Of a stretch of DNA of 64,000 nt, positions 25,501 through 37,865 are shown piece after piece (position 1 is the first letter of the stretch; each line of letters starts with the position of its first letter). The stretch lies in assembly GCA_036785705.1 (NCBI GenBank), contig JAWUZG010000295.1, positions 124,001 to 188,000 of the forward strand. The letters run 5' to 3'. The notes beneath the pieces were generated by a model that saw nothing but the letters and a program-made list of their open reading frames with translations, was not told where the DNA came from and searched no databases. The position numbers and the translations under genes were made by a program. The DNA is from Acanthornis magna. Taxonomy: Eukaryota; Chordata; Aves; Passeriformes; Acanthizidae.

Positions 25501-28500
25501 AGACATCTAACTTTTTTTTTTTTTTTTTTAAGTTTTTAGGTTTTTTCCTCCAAACACAAGGCTAGAATATGAGCATTGAATCCACTAAGGTTTAGTGGTG
25601 AAAATGTCAACTCCATGTATTCCGTCTTTGTAAAAGTTAGCAAAATACTAGGAAAAGGAGCAGAGAAAATCCTTGGCAGGGGAGGGGCAGTAGGCTCTTT
25701 ACACAAAGGCCCTCCATAATCTTGAAAATATAATCTCAACCATCAAGACAAACAGAGCCCACCAATAATACGCATATTCCACAATACCTTCACCACTTGC
25801 TCACAAGAAGGCTAAATTTTTGTGTGCAGTTCTGATCCAGAGTCAGCCCAGCGTAACATTGATGTTGGTGGTGCTACTCTGGTTACATTCTTATTATGTA
25901 AATTAAGGGTCCAAATTTTGCCTTAAAGAAGTACGAGATATGGTGCTCTTTCTGTAACACATGCTTTATTTGTGGCCTGTTATTTTTTTCCCATTTTATC
26001 TCCTTAAAAGAACAACAATCTTTCTTTCTCATAGGGTAGAATCTAGAAAGGTTTCCTTTTCATAGAGATTGAACTGTTTCCTATAAACATTGTTTCTATT
26101 ACATCTACATGATCTAAGATAATGGTTGTAATAGAAAATACAATGAAAAAGAATGAGTGAGCTCATTTGAAATACAGGAGGCTTTGTCTTACTGGTAACA
26201 GCCAGAGGATGCCATAAAAGAAAACAATCCCTTAAAAATGCCAGACCACAAAAGCAGTCGATAGACATAACGATAAGCACTGGCTAATCAATAGTGATAA
26301 GTCAGTGCAACTCAGCTGACAGATGCTTCTTCAAGAACAGTTTGTCTAATTCCTACCTCACTAGCATAAACATATCAGGCCAATGCCTTAATAAGAAAGC
26401 TCTTCAGTAGATAACATGGCAGCAGAATGAAGATGGTACCATACCACCCCCTTACCAATCACCTCAATCTCTTCTATATTTTGCAGAACAAGGCCTCCCC
26501 GGGGACACTGCTGACTACCAAAGCCTTATTTTCATATGAGGGTGGAGGACATAAGGAGAATCAACATTCCTTGTCAAAAGCAATTGAACGCTGCAGCACT
26601 CTGACATGCTTTCAGAGAATGCAGAAAAACATCAGCTAGCGAAGAAAGGGGACATCTGAATAACCACAGCTAATAAACCACAGCTAATAAACCACAGCTA
26701 ACCAGAGCTGTCTCTAATAAAGAGGTAAAGAAAAAATAAGGAAAAGTTATTTACTAGACATTTGTTTTAAATGAAATGAAACAGCAAACACTCAGGTTGA
26801 CCAATTTTTCAAGCATATTCATACACTTTCACAGCAGAAACTTATCTGTGTGTGTGTGCAGACTTAAACAATAAAAAAACTTTTTTAGCTACAACAGGCT
26901 GCAAGAATAAGTCTTACCTTTTACAAATGAGGTTGTTCCTCACTCCTATCCATTTCCACATGATGTTGTGGGGAATCCTAGCTGCATCACTGTGACCAGG
27001 CCACCTGACTTTTTGGGCTCACTTTGGTTTCTCCTGTTCTCTCCACTCACAAAGGCTCTTTCACCACCAAGTGCTCTCTGGCCTGTTCTCATTTCTCTCT
27101 ATACCCCTGAGCTTTTGCTTCCCAGTTTGCCAAGGCTAAGGATGTCCACTGCTTATTTGTGAAATTTTCAAATCTGCACTTTCCTGTGCACATCAATGAG
27201 CAGCATTTAATTTTCTAGGGCTTCGCTGTTGCTGTGTCACACTGCACTCTCTGAACGATGGGGTGGGCCACAAGTATCTACAGCTGTTCCACTTCTCCCA
27301 GGCTCCCTTCAAATAATATTTTTATTGCTTTTATTTCTTGTTTCTCATCTTTTAAGTGGATTCTAAGCTGCTAACACAAGAAAGCTGTTCTTAAAGCCTG
27401 CTCCCTTTAAAGTATCCAATCAAATTCAAAGTCTTGGGGCCAATTGCAAGCAGGGAGTTCAGCTTGTTGCTGATTTAAGATACTTAGCTCTATCACAAAA
27501 CCAGGCAAGTTTAACACCTGCATAACTTCACTGCAAAAATAGAGAACACCTGTGATTTCTCAGACAGCTAATGATGTAGGAAGGAGATTGCTGCAGTTTT
27601 CATTTTAAAAAAGTTAATCAGTCATCTATTTTCAACCTGGATATTTGGGACAAACAAAGACAGGTTTTAGGCATAGAGGGCACCACCTATTCTCCAAAAT
27701 AATGGCCATGGTCAACCCTCCTGCCATGGCCAAGCCTTCAGCATTGATGGAGAAGCCTGTCTGTGCCATACAGCCATGAGGGAGATAGTTCTTCAGCAAG
27801 TTTATGAGCAACATCAGCATCCCTTGCCCTCAGTGGGCAAGAAACGCTTATCCAATTTGCCTCCTCCCCCCTCTAAAGCAACAGCACAAAATAAGCACAT
27901 GAAGCCCTTTCAAATAAAATAAAGTCCCTTAAAGTACACCTGCCTCTCCGGAAGAGTTGAAAGAGCAAATCGCATTAGTGAGGGTATCAGTTGCCTGAAG
28001 TAAGATTAGTCACAATTGAGAGCCACGAGAGATGCACTGTGCTTCTCAAACAACCCTGGAGAGCAGCAGACATGGCACAGGCACAGCAGCTGACAGAAAA
28101 CAGCACCTGGAGGTCAGCTGGGGCACTCAACACTCTCAAGTGGAGGTGGAAGTTTCGGCTCACACTGCAGCATCTGGCCCCTAAGGTGTTCCTCAAAGTT
28201 TTCAAGTGCTGCAACAAGAAGAAATTAAGAACCTCTGAAGTAAAAGAAGGCCTCTGAATAAGGCTGTCGCCCCTCACCTCCTACACAGCAGGAGGGCACT
28301 GTTAGAAATAGATCTTAATATCGATGAGCCTCTGTGTGTCTGGCTGCTCTGGTCACAGGAATTCAAATTTGTTTGATGTTTTAATGGCTTTGACAATGTT
28401 GCAACACTTCAGATATTGACCCCACTGTATAATCTCAACTGAACTCCTGAACCATGCAAATATGAACACTAACACAACCAGAAGTTATTTTTTATTTTAT

Positions 28501-30754
28501 AGCCACCACATTTTATTGCCACACCCTCCTAGACATCCTGTAAAATTAGACACTGTGTAACAGAGGCCATGACATGATATTTCCTGGTCTCTCAATGCCT
28601 GCATGTATGCATATGCTGGGTGAAGTAGAGAGGGAGATAACGGAATTCTTCAGATGCATTATAAATTACACTTGAGTAACAAGGCAAGGATGAAAGTAAA
28701 TTCTGCCAAAACTTAAACAGATGTGTATAGATACCATTTAAAATATTCTAGTGGTATTATCTTCCATATTTTAATACTCCCCCAGTTAACTGAGCAGATG
28801 ACTCCTTTATCTCACAGTTGACAACTGAAGATGCTTCATGAATGACAATTTTGAGAAAAAGATGAATTATAGCTGAAACAGTATCTGAAACAGTATGCCC
28901 CAATCCAAAAAATATTAGCTGACTTTTCACTGCTGGCAATTATAGTTTTAAGAGAGTTCTAAAATCAGTTCCTATAATTTCTTATTATAAGGGGGAAAAC
29001 AAAATCAATCAAGAAGTGTTTATCCTGCTTTGCTTGTGGGGGTGGGGGGGAATATTACACAGTGGTGTTGACTGGCTTGTAGTCAATTCGATATAACTTT
29101 ACTATGGCAACAGTTGCATCACTTCATATCATGCAGTCTCAGATGAAAAAATTAAACCAGCACCTCCTCCCTTTATTCTTTCACTTTGATCTTCCTTGAG
29201 GAGGACTTAAAAGGCTCTGCTTCCCAGATTTCCATGCCAGTGAGCCTCTGCTTATAAGATTTCTAACTGATTGAGCAGATTTTTCCTGTTTACAAATTAT
29301 CCAGTAAAAGCATTTTGCTCTGAAAGCTCCTTTGTGCTACATGGTACATCCAGCTCTTAGGGGGCTAATGCATGAAATGGATCACTGGGTTGAAAATAGC
29401 AATCACCGTTAAAAAAATGGGGTACCAGGAGAATTAGGCACAACATAATATTGTAACCACTGAGAATTCTCAACAGTAAAATAAAGCCTTATACTCCCAG
29501 CATTTTCATTAGTTTTCCAGTAGTGCTGGACGCAGTGTGAATTACAACGAGCAAGAAAGCAGTGGTTGCTCTCTTTAAAGAACATGCACTGTATAGGGGG
29601 AAGTCATTTCTTCAGATCATACTGGGCTGGTTATTGGTTTGTATATGCTGGTATGCATTTCAGCACTTAGAAATTATATTTCTCTCCTTTACTAGATTCT
29701 GCCTGAAAAACAATATGTGTTTAGAAGCTCTCAGAATGAATCTCATTGTAAGGTAAATATTTGTTTAGAAGTATGAATAGTGATATAAATCTGTGGAAAG
29801 AACATTCTGCACCAAATCTTTCATTGAGAGAATGTTTTTTTAAGTCTGGACAGGATGTGCTGTGTTTTCATTAAAACAACTGCAGAAGATAACATTATGA
29901 TGACTAAAAGCCAAAATGACAAAAATTGAGGTTGATATAAGCTTCTACTACAGAATGTTGGTCTGCTAGTAGTTAGCTATTCATCAGAAGAAAAAAAGAA
30001 AAAGAAAAAAATTAACAAACAAACAACCAAAAAAAGCTGCAGGAATAAACTCATTTGGGCAAATAGGGCATGTATTTGATGTGGTTTAGTCCTGTCCCAC
30101 TCCAAAGCAGTACCGTATTAAAATACCAACAATTATATTGGAAAAGATGCCAACAAGCTTATGTGTACAGAACTACTAATTTCTCTGAAACCACTACTTA
30201 TAAAGCTCTCTAAGAATTAAGCATATGATCTGTATTGAAAGGAAGGTATGAGTTGATTCAGGCCTTAGCTCAAACCTTCCAAATACTTATTTGGGGAATC
30301 TATAAGTATGGGTTAAAAAAACCCCAAAGATGTGCTCTCTGACCATCTGTTGAGCATAGATCTCTGTTTTCAGCTGCATGATAGTATCTGGAAGACCAAG
30401 CTCAGACCAACCTGCACACCCATGGAAAACCAGAGCTTCTCATTCTAGAGAGCCCAACCAGCCTCGACAACATTGTACAGAGCCTGCAATATGCTCTGTA
30501 TCACAACATGCTCCTCCACTGGGAGGACTCTGGTATGAATTCAGGGACATGTGCCACATGCAGAAGTTCGTAGCAAGGAAACTTTCTCAGAGCCTAACTT
30601 CATGCAAGTCCCTGCACCTCAGAAAGTCTGAAACAGTGCTGAAAACCAGCTGCTTACCTCCTAAGCAATTACCCACCCTACATGGTATGGACAGTTCGCA
30701 TCTTTTGCGCACAGTGAATTCCAATGCAATTCACAAAAACATTGAAGACGGCTG
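19576..30754. other. AT-rich non-coding DNA, no gene recognised
   Basis: Only short, low-quality open frames are present on both strands. Visible items are an A-rich run at 24929-24980, a T run at 25511-25532 and a small tandem repeat of 'taataaaccacagc' near 26660-26702. FBXO15 is transcribed on the minus strand towards this region, so missing 3' exons of that gene could lie here. I looked for its conserved C-terminal motifs and did not find them. Confidence 0.55.
24929..24980. repeat. A-rich simple repeat
   Basis: Two runs of about 20 adenines are separated by a short 'ccccaacc' interruption. It could be the remnant tail of a retroposed sequence, but no parent body is evident beside it. 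Confidence 0.8.
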
Positions 30755-31085
30755 GAGAGAGCTTCTGCCCCTGCTCAGACAGGCTGCCTAGAGCAGGCTG
30801 CCCAGGACCGTGCCCCATCAGGTCTTGAGTATCTCCACAGATGGAGACTTTATACAACCTTTTCCAGTAGCTGATCACCCTAAGAGAGAAAAAGCTTTTT
30901 CTTTTGTTCGGATGGAACTTCATGGGGTTTTTATTTCTGCCCATTGCCTCCTGTACCATCAGTGGGCACTGCTGAGAAGAGTATAGCTCCACCATTTTCA
31001 TTCTCTCTAATTAGGTATTTATACACAGTGATAAAATTGCTGCTGAGCCTTCCTGTCTCCAGGCTCAACACATAGCTCGGTCAGC
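30755..31085 (-). repeat. CR1 LINE 3' fragment
   Basis: The segment reads as the antisense of the CR1 3' region: 'agagcaggctgcccagga', then 'gagtatctccacagatggaga', 'gatggaacttcatggggttt', 'gcccattgcctcctgtaccatc' and 'ctgtctccaggctcaacac'. These blocks occur in the expected order. It is a 5'-truncated insertion with scattered differences and small gaps. The open frames running through it (30378-30791 plus, 30678-31001 minus) are by-products of the repeat. Confidence 0.85.
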
Positions 31086-32140
31086 GGAACGTTTTTTGGA
31101 TTGTTTTTTCAAATTTCAACATTACATCCTACGTTCTCTCATTATCCACCTGCTTTTGATGTGGCATTGCCTTGCCCTCAGGAGAAGCAAGGTGGTTTTT
31201 TGTTTGCTTTTTAAGGAATGGATTTTTAAAAATTGGGGGGTTTGCACTACTTAAAGGGAAAGACTTGTCTTTAAACAACTATGATAATGACAGAAGACTC
31301 TAAATCATGCAATTAACAAGTATTAAAGCTTTTTCCTTAACAAATAATCTGATATTGCTCTCTTGAGGATCGCTTCTTCTTTTTATCCCCCAAATGCAAA
31401 CAGCAAGCTGTTTACAAAGTCATTGAGACTAAATATTTTCTGAAGAAAAATAAATAAATTTCACCAAATAATAATCAGCTTTGGTGCTGCTTTCTGGGTT
31501 AGAGCACATACCTCTAGATACCAAAATTTTGTTGGACTTCAGTGGCAATGAAAGGTCTGGAAAGCGATGTGTAGAGCATTTGCTCTATTTTTGGGGGGAT
31601 AACCAATATCATGCAGCCCCTCTGCACAAGGGACAAGCAAGGATAGGTGAGGCAGGGAATGGACACCATATGCTCTATCATATCTGATACAAGTTACTCC
31701 CCTTACAGGATAGCAAAGGACAAGACCACCAGTTAAATCAATGGTGGCTTCAAATCACATCGGAGACTGAAATGTTATAATTTATGGCTTAAACATCTTC
31801 ATGAAGGACTTTTGCCTATTGTAACAAAACTGTACAAAAAAACTGTACAGAACTGTACAGAAAAGCTGCAGAGCAAACCACCAAAACCCTGAATGGAGCT
31901 CTGAACTGTGCGCTGATGGAGATAAGATAAAGTAAAAACTCCGGGCTGGAGGAAAAGAACACATTCACAGAGGGGTCAAGCTTAGCACCTTTGGGGTAGA
32001 GACCATAGCCCCAGGGCTATCAGCTGCCAGGCCAGCACAGACCCTGACACCAAAGGGTGGGGGGAAGAGAGGTTTTGGGTGTGTAGTGAAAAAGCCTCTG
32101 GTCCGAGGCTGTGCAGACAGAGGAGCCCAACTGCCCTACT

Positions 32141-32290
32141 CTTCCTTCTTTCTTTCTCTCTTTTTCTTTCTTTCTTTCTCTCTCTTTCTCTCTCTCTTTC
32201 TTCTCTTTCTTCTCTTTCTTCTCTTTCTTTCTATCTTTCCCTCTTTCTTTCTCTCTTTCTTTCCTTCCTTCTTCCTTTCCTTCTTTCTCT
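32141..32290. repeat. TTTC/CTTT pyrimidine microsatellite
   Basis: This is an imperfect array of TTTC, TCTT and CTCT units with an almost pure pyrimidine plus strand. All open frames across it on both strands are artefacts of the repeat. Confidence 0.9.
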
Positions 32291-32512
32291 TTGCCTTTTT
32301 TACTGTTACATAAAATATATCGATTTTTTGGCAGCAACATCTAACCTCGTTTGGTTTTAACCTTTTTTTTTTTTTTGCTATATTTCAAACCTTTCTGGGT
32401 TCAATCCATTTTATTCACAGAGATCTAGCTATCTTTGCTCTTCTGTGTTTAAACCCATTCGTAACACATCATGACATAAAAATCATCACATCATCAATAA
32501 CGACTCACCCTA

Positions 32513-32577
32513 TCATGAAATAAAGCTCTGATGCAGTTCAGTCACTGGGTTTACTACATCAGATCTTTATTTCATGA
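32513..32577. repeat. Imperfect 24 bp inverted repeat carrying AATAAA on both strands
   Basis: Arms reading 'tcatgaaataaag' inwards on each strand, about 22 of 24 bases matching, flank a 17-base spacer containing 'cactgggttt'. Each strand therefore carries an AATAAA poly(A)-signal motif in the arm. It could be a pair of convergent cleavage signals or a tiny foldback element. Confidence 0.6.
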
Positions 32578-33188
32578 GGAAGATTTGTGTGAATGAAGTC
32601 ATTTTTCCGACGCAGATTGTCTGGACTGAACAAGGAGGACATGTCCCATCTGTGAGGTTTGTCCCACCTCCCAGAGCACTGGAAAGCCCAAGGCCGTTCC
32701 CTGCTAAGTTGACAGTAGGTTTCTGGCTTCTGAGGCCTTTTCTCACATGCATTCACTGACATCTCTGGTGCTAAAAGCAGTCCACACTCCAGCCTTTTCC
32801 AGCACTGGCACTCCCCAACCAACCTATCCCAACAGTGATACTGCTGAGGAAGCTCACGCAAACATTATAACTGTGAGACCTTCAGCTTCCTGCCAAAGGC
32901 AGTGATGGGTTTAAAACACTCCTGACAGGGAGTCAGGGGAGTGTTTCCCTGACAGCAACAGGGAAAGGTTGAAAACCTTTGTTTTCCTAACAGATCTGGA
33001 TAAAATCAGCCAAACTACAATAAAATAAGGACAGAGGAAGTACCCACAGCTGACATGCTAATAAAAATTCTCTTTGAGAATAAAGACTTCCAGCGTACAC
33101 AAGAAAGCAATCCCGAAGTACAAGCAATCCACTGTACTTTAACTTCAGTTGCTCTCCACACCTCAGAAAAACAATTTTAAGACCTTAC

Positions 33189-33391
33189 CCTAGAACTCTC
33201 TGCATGGAAGTAAGACAGTGTCTTGGTACCACACAACTCCAGCAAACAGGCTAAGAAAGCATCACTTTTTCCTTGAAACACCTGAAGACCGCAGGGCAGA
33301 AACACAACAGTGTCACAGCTGTCATGTTTCCAATGCACGTTTACAAGTTTCACTGTCCTGGAGCAAGGCATGTCAGGCGAGTAGAGCCACT
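33189..33391 (-). CDS. FBXO15: Candidate further exon of FBXO15 (low confidence)
   Basis: This candidate has an acceptor AG at 33393-33392 and a good donor (GTAAGG) at 33188-33183. It starts with two bases that complete the codon left open by the 34284-34429 exon, then stays open for 67 codons and ends in phase 0. A short 'VKLVNVHWKH' segment resembles the VKL..(V/I)H.K pattern that I recall after the YLCGTF region of mammalian FBXO15. Against it, the polypyrimidine tract is weak, and the remainder (for example 'GLQVFQGKSDAFLACL') matches only loosely. It may be a chance open frame. Confidence 0.3.
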
Positions 33392-33460
33392 CTGGATTTT
33401 TCAGGACAAGGATCCTAACATGCTTCATTCTGATAGAGAATCACAGCAGGCCTTTGTAAC

Positions 33461-33835
33461 TGTGTTGGGTTTGTGTGACCAGGTTTTGATAGCAGAGGGG
33501 CTACAAGGACAGCTTCTGTGAGAAGCTGCCAGAAGCTTCCCCTATGTTGAACACTGCAAATGCCAGCTCCAAAAATCCACCATTGGCCAAGGACAAGCCC
33601 ATCAGCAATGGTGGTAGTGCCTCTGGGATAACAGATTTAAGAAGGGGGGTAAAAAAACCTGCACAATTGCAGCCAGACAAAGGCGTAAGAACGAGAGAAA
33701 CAGCCCTGCAGACGCTCGGGTCAGTGAAAAAAGAGGCACCGGAGTAGAGATTCCCCTGCATCTCATGGTGAGGCTGGCTGTCCCCCTGCAGCCCATGGAG
33801 GTCTATGCTGGAGGTCTATCCATCTTAAAGTTCTT
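33461..33835 (+). mobile_element. LTR-type avian ERV fragment in an FBXO15 intron
   Basis: The segment starts 'tgttgggtttgtgtgaccagg' and contains 'ggcttctgtgagaagctgcc' style wording (here 'agcttctgtgagaagctgcc'). Then come 'atcagcaatggtggtagtgc', 'ctctgggataacagatttaa' and 'attcccctgcatctcatggt'. This is the order I recognise from a frequent avian ERVL-type element. It lies on the strand opposite to FBXO15. The 3' limit is uncertain, and the open frames within it belong to the repeat rather than to a gene. Confidence 0.6.
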
Positions 33836-34283
33836 AAAGTTCACAGTAACTTCCACAAATATATTTATATATTTAATCTGTCAGTGCACCCAAAGTATAC
33901 TCGAGGAGAATTCTACCGAAACAAGCCTCCAAAACGTATGAGGACAAATTGTCTCTCCTTTATAAAATACAAGTGGAAGAAACATCAACCTGCACCAAAA
34001 GCTGTGCCACTGCATTATTAATGCTGCAGTGAAGCAAAAGAAAAGACCCTGACAATCTGCAAAATTTGTGTCCCAGGCCTGACACTGTCAATGTGACAGA
34101 GCAGGCTGAGCACATCGCACAAATTGCCATGCAGATATAAAGAAGCCACACAACAAACAGAGAGATCACTTACTCTTAAAATTCCATTTCAGTTTCTCCC
34201 CTTAAAACAGAGACACTGGATATAAGAAGACACGGCAGCAGGGATCATTTCTAAAGCAGACATTATTGTTCCATCAACTTTAC

Positions 34284-34429
34284 CTTTTCTGCAGAAGTGG
34301 CCATTGAATGTTCCACACAGGTACCTGCAGCTTCTGCCATGCAGATCCAGGTGCAGGCTGTAGTGATGGAGTCCACAGTCTGGGTCAGTATCATCCAGTA
34401 AAGGTCCATTAGGCGGAGGGGTGGATTGG
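34284..34429 (-). CDS. FBXO15: FBXO15 exon with the LHHYSLHLDL / YLCGTF region
   Basis: The 146-base exon follows a polypyrimidine acceptor (ttttttttcaag) and ends at a GTAAAG donor. Its first base completes the valine codon left open by the 35399-35481 exon. It encodes 48 residues containing 'GPLLDDTDPD', 'LHHYSLHLDLHG' and 'YLCGTF'. These align with the mammalian FBXO15 region that has LDDS, GY.LH.DLH and YLCGTF. It ends with one extra base, so at least one more coding exon must follow. The function of this C-terminal half of FBXO15 is not established; it is presumed to bind substrate. Confidence 0.85.
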
Positions 34430-35398
34430 CTTGAAAAAAAAATAGAATTTAGCAACGGGGATGGCTTAATAGAAAGAAATTAAATACATGGCTGTACACG
34501 ATCATCTTGAGAGAGTTTTGAAATCAAACATCTCTAGTTCCTCATGCTTCTTTTCAGCTAATACAGTGTCTAATACTGCTGATCAGCTGCTTGGCCTAGC
34601 CAAAGGCAGAAAATATGGCAGTCAGCTTTAAAAGGCACATCTGTTAAGCTTCAAAACATGGACTTGTCTACGAAAAAGAAAAAAGCATCAGCTTAACTAC
34701 AAATCTAAAAGCCCACTAGCTAGAAACTTCTCTGAAACAGCAATTATTGGAATAATTTTGTTTGTGCCTAAGTAAATGAGTAACTACCACACACAAATGA
34801 CCTGAAGAGACCAAATGCCAGAGGCAACTGCACAGCTTCTACAAAGGATCCAAGTGGGCACTAAGGGAGATTGTGTAAAATCTCACCTTCTGTGGCAGAA
34901 GAGCCACACTAAGTTACCATGGGCACTTAAGACTACTGGTTAGATACAACAATATCTGACCAGAAAGCTGAGGGGAAAATAAATTCCCCAAATAATGTTC
35001 TAAAGCTAAAAAATTCCATCTTTTGAAACAGCTTACAGTGTATAAACAAGTATTGTATTATATTATATACTGCAATATACACATATACAAACACGTCATA
35101 GGAAATCCAGCTAGGTTCTCAATAGGACTGAAAGATAAAGTCTAACTTTCTCAATACTGCAAGTATTACTACAGTTGTATAACTAAATTATCTCCTTAAT
35201 AGCATAACAATGGCAATATCATAGTATGAAAATGCTTCTACACTTTTGTAAATCGTTACTGTAACTTGTTTATATTAAACAAGAATAGTTAATTACTGCC
35301 TAAATATAAACCTCTAACAGCAGTCAATTTTATCTGTGAAACTCAAAGCTTTATTCAAAAGGTTATCTTTATTACCCACAAAGGAAAACCAAGCTTAC

Positions 35399-35481
35399 AC
35401 AACAGCAGAACCCAAAATGCTTCTCTCAAGAAGTTGATTATAACGAAGACTCGCCATAACAAAAGCAATTTCATTTGTATC
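35399..35481 (-). CDS. FBXO15: FBXO15 exon (AFVMASL ... LLERSILGSA)
   Basis: The 83-base exon lies between a good acceptor (ttaatttttcag) and a GTAAGC donor. It enters in phase 0, matching the end of the 37736-37865 exon, and leaves two bases that the next exon completes. Its 27 residues include 'EIAFVMASL' and 'LLERSILGSA', which correspond closely to ELAFVMANL and LVERSTLGSA in mammalian FBXO15. It is too short to stand out as an open frame and was found by tracing the conserved motif. Confidence 0.85.
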
Positions 35482-37735
35482 CTGAAAAATTAATTAAAGT
35501 AGATGTATTTTTATGTGGAAATTCTTTTTTTCAGAGGGTCTTTCCAAGCATTAAAATTCATAGATAAATGCTGCTGCTTATTACTCTGCCAGTTACTGTA
35601 ATAATGTTAGTAATGCCTTGCTCTAACATTTGGACTCCTAAAACCTTTAGTGTCTTTTCACAAGAGTACAGAATATATAAAAAAAGATTAGAGCATTTCT
35701 ATCTTATGGAGAAAGAGAGGGAAACTAGCTATGCCAGGGCAAAAGTTATGAGAGCAATCCAAGAATTGTACTTCCCTAACTTCTACTTTCCACTTTAAAA
35801 TAGGTACCTAAACAGAATCAAACAGCACTTACTCCCAACTACTGAAGCATCAAGTTTATTTTCATAGGTAAGGAACTATTTGCAAAGAGGGCTAACATCA
35901 GTGAGGGGTACAGAATTACTCAAGAGAAATGGTGAATTGCAAAGTAAAACCTTGGATGTCTTCACCAGATTATGTGCTCCTGGGAAAACATTAGGAACAT
36001 AACCTTCCATAGATGCCTAAAGAAAACATAAATGTGAAAACTAAATAGAGACAGAGGTATGTATTTACTTCAAGAACACAGAATGCTAGGAAGTCAGCTT
36101 TTTTTCTTTAAATGTATTTTTTAAGTCATACATTTACAAACACCTAAGTCAATAGGAAAATTATTCACTGCCAGAAGTCTATTACTCTCCTGAAATGTGG
36201 GCGACTACTGTTTTCATCTCTCTGCGTTACCAGAAAATGACATCCCCTAATCAAACTTTTGGCTTCTTAACTACTTCTATATTTTCATAGTACAACATTA
36301 CAGCTATAGAAGATATAACGAGGGAGATTTATCAAACACATAGTTTCTCAGTCTTTCTTTATCCAAATACCAGGAGGCCCATGTAACCTGTTTGTGGTTT
36401 CTATTATGCAGCTATGTGCAAAAAACCAAGATATGTGGCATTTACAATTATTTCACCCTCTGACAGTTAACTACCTAGTTACTAACTACCTCTGCCTACA
36501 CAGAGAGTAAGAACTGCTGCTCAGAAAAGCAAGCAGGGGAAATACACGAGAGTGAAGCACACAATTCTTAATGTCTATGTGGAACTTTGTTATGATAGAA
36601 CCATTTCCAGGTGCTGAAAGAAATCTCTTTCCAAGCGTGGGAGGGGCCAATGCATGAGCAAGACCATTGAGCCAACAACACAGGGACACCAGCCTACTAA
36701 ACTTGTGAAGATACAAGAGAAATGGCTGTTGGTTTATCAGAGCTTTTCACAGACTGAGACAACCTGGAACAGACTCATGCAGGTCAGTTTTCTAGGAAAT
36801 GGACTTTCAGTCTTACCTTAAAGAGTGAAAGAAATAGTCCGTCTGTGGTTTTAAACATTGCCTCCAGATTGTGCACAGCATGTTTGCAGCTGCAAATTAG
36901 GCACAGCTTGGAGGAACTATTCATAGACTCCCTAGGAAAGTTCCTGGCCAGTGCCAGACAGGCTAAACCTTCATCAATAACATGGCTGAGGGGAGGAAGA
37001 AAGGGCTGCCACCTCTGAATTCAGACCAAGAGCAGAACACCTGAGATAGGCTTCTACAGCGCCCAGCCCTGTGCAGCTGCAGGCAGACACTGAGGTCCCC
37101 GTGCATTCTGTGCAAAATGCCAATTCCTTTTGCATAGGAGTCTGCTTCAGATGTTCCGTTCTGCCCTCTGAAGACATTCATCTCTACACCCACCCTACAG
37201 AGACTAAATGCTTAAGTTAGGCTCTTAATACCAAGAATGTAATACCCCCAAAAGGGCACAATTTAAAGCATTCCTACTGCTGGAGCAGGATATAGCTACC
37301 TGGTGATGGAGATGAAAGCTAAGTTGCTAGGTGGGAACTCATCACAGGGCATGGCACGAATCAGAGGAAGAAGCACATCTGTCCTCCAACCATTCTATTT
37401 AAAATTACTCTAGGATATCAAACTTGGGCATGTGAAGACTGCAAAACAAATAAAACTGAATGCAGTATTTAATCTAGTATCTTACATAACTGATCTTTGA
37501 ATTAGAAGTGAACCTTTTGAAAAGTATATATACTCCTACATTTTAGAATACAATAAATCATCTGCTAGCTGTCCCTACATGCATTTGGTTGTTACTAGTT
37601 TAGAAAAGAGCTTTCAAAATCCAAAGGAAAAAAAACAAATTAAAAAAAACCCTCCCCAAATCCAAACTACAAGGCAAAAAAAAAAATCTATTCCTTCAAG
37701 TCATAATAAAATATTGAAACAAAATGTTATCTTAC

Positions 37736-37865
37736 CTTCCAATTTCCTACTAACAATCCTGGATTCAGACTGAAGAGCTGGACAAGCTCATCGGCACCAA
37801 CTGTTACACTGCTTTCAGTCACGTTAGCAAGACTGTATTCAGCAATCAAGGCAAATCGACGAGGT
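37736..37865 (-). CDS. FBXO15: FBXO15 exon (LNPGLLVGNW region)
   Basis: The 130-base exon has an acceptor ending 'tttccaaag' and a strong GTAAGA donor. One base completes the preceding glycine codon, then 43 codons follow and end in phase 0. The peptide contains 'RRFALIAEYSLANVT' and 'LFSLNPGLLVGNW'. The matching mammalian FBXO15 segment has SLIAKYNLSHLT and LHPGLLVGVW. It lies downstream of the F-box, in the part of the protein thought to hold the substrate-binding fold. Confidence 0.88.

Larger units (their letters stand above)
31086..33188. other. Non-coding DNA downstream of the recognised FBXO15 exons
   Basis: This stretch contains a TTTC array and a hairpin with AATAAA on both strands, listed separately, plus a small 'ctgtacag' tandem near 31826-31862. 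A minus-strand frame at 32559-32861 ends in a stop that overlaps an AATAAA motif. Its protein does not resemble the end of FBXO15, so I do not call it an exon. Confidence 0.5.

Noticed and set aside
36826..36930. Minus-strand peptide ending ...CKHAVHNLEAMF with a strong GTAAGA donor
   Set aside because: It does not match FBXO15, and the exons on either side join in phase without it. It is probably a cryptic exon or chance.
37250..37420. Minus-strand peptide WRTDVLLPLIRAM...NLAFISIT with plausible splice sites, first taken for an FBXO15 exon
   Set aside because: The true exon with AFVMASL/LLERSILGSA was then found at 35399-35481 and joins in phase directly to 37736-37865, leaving no room for this one.
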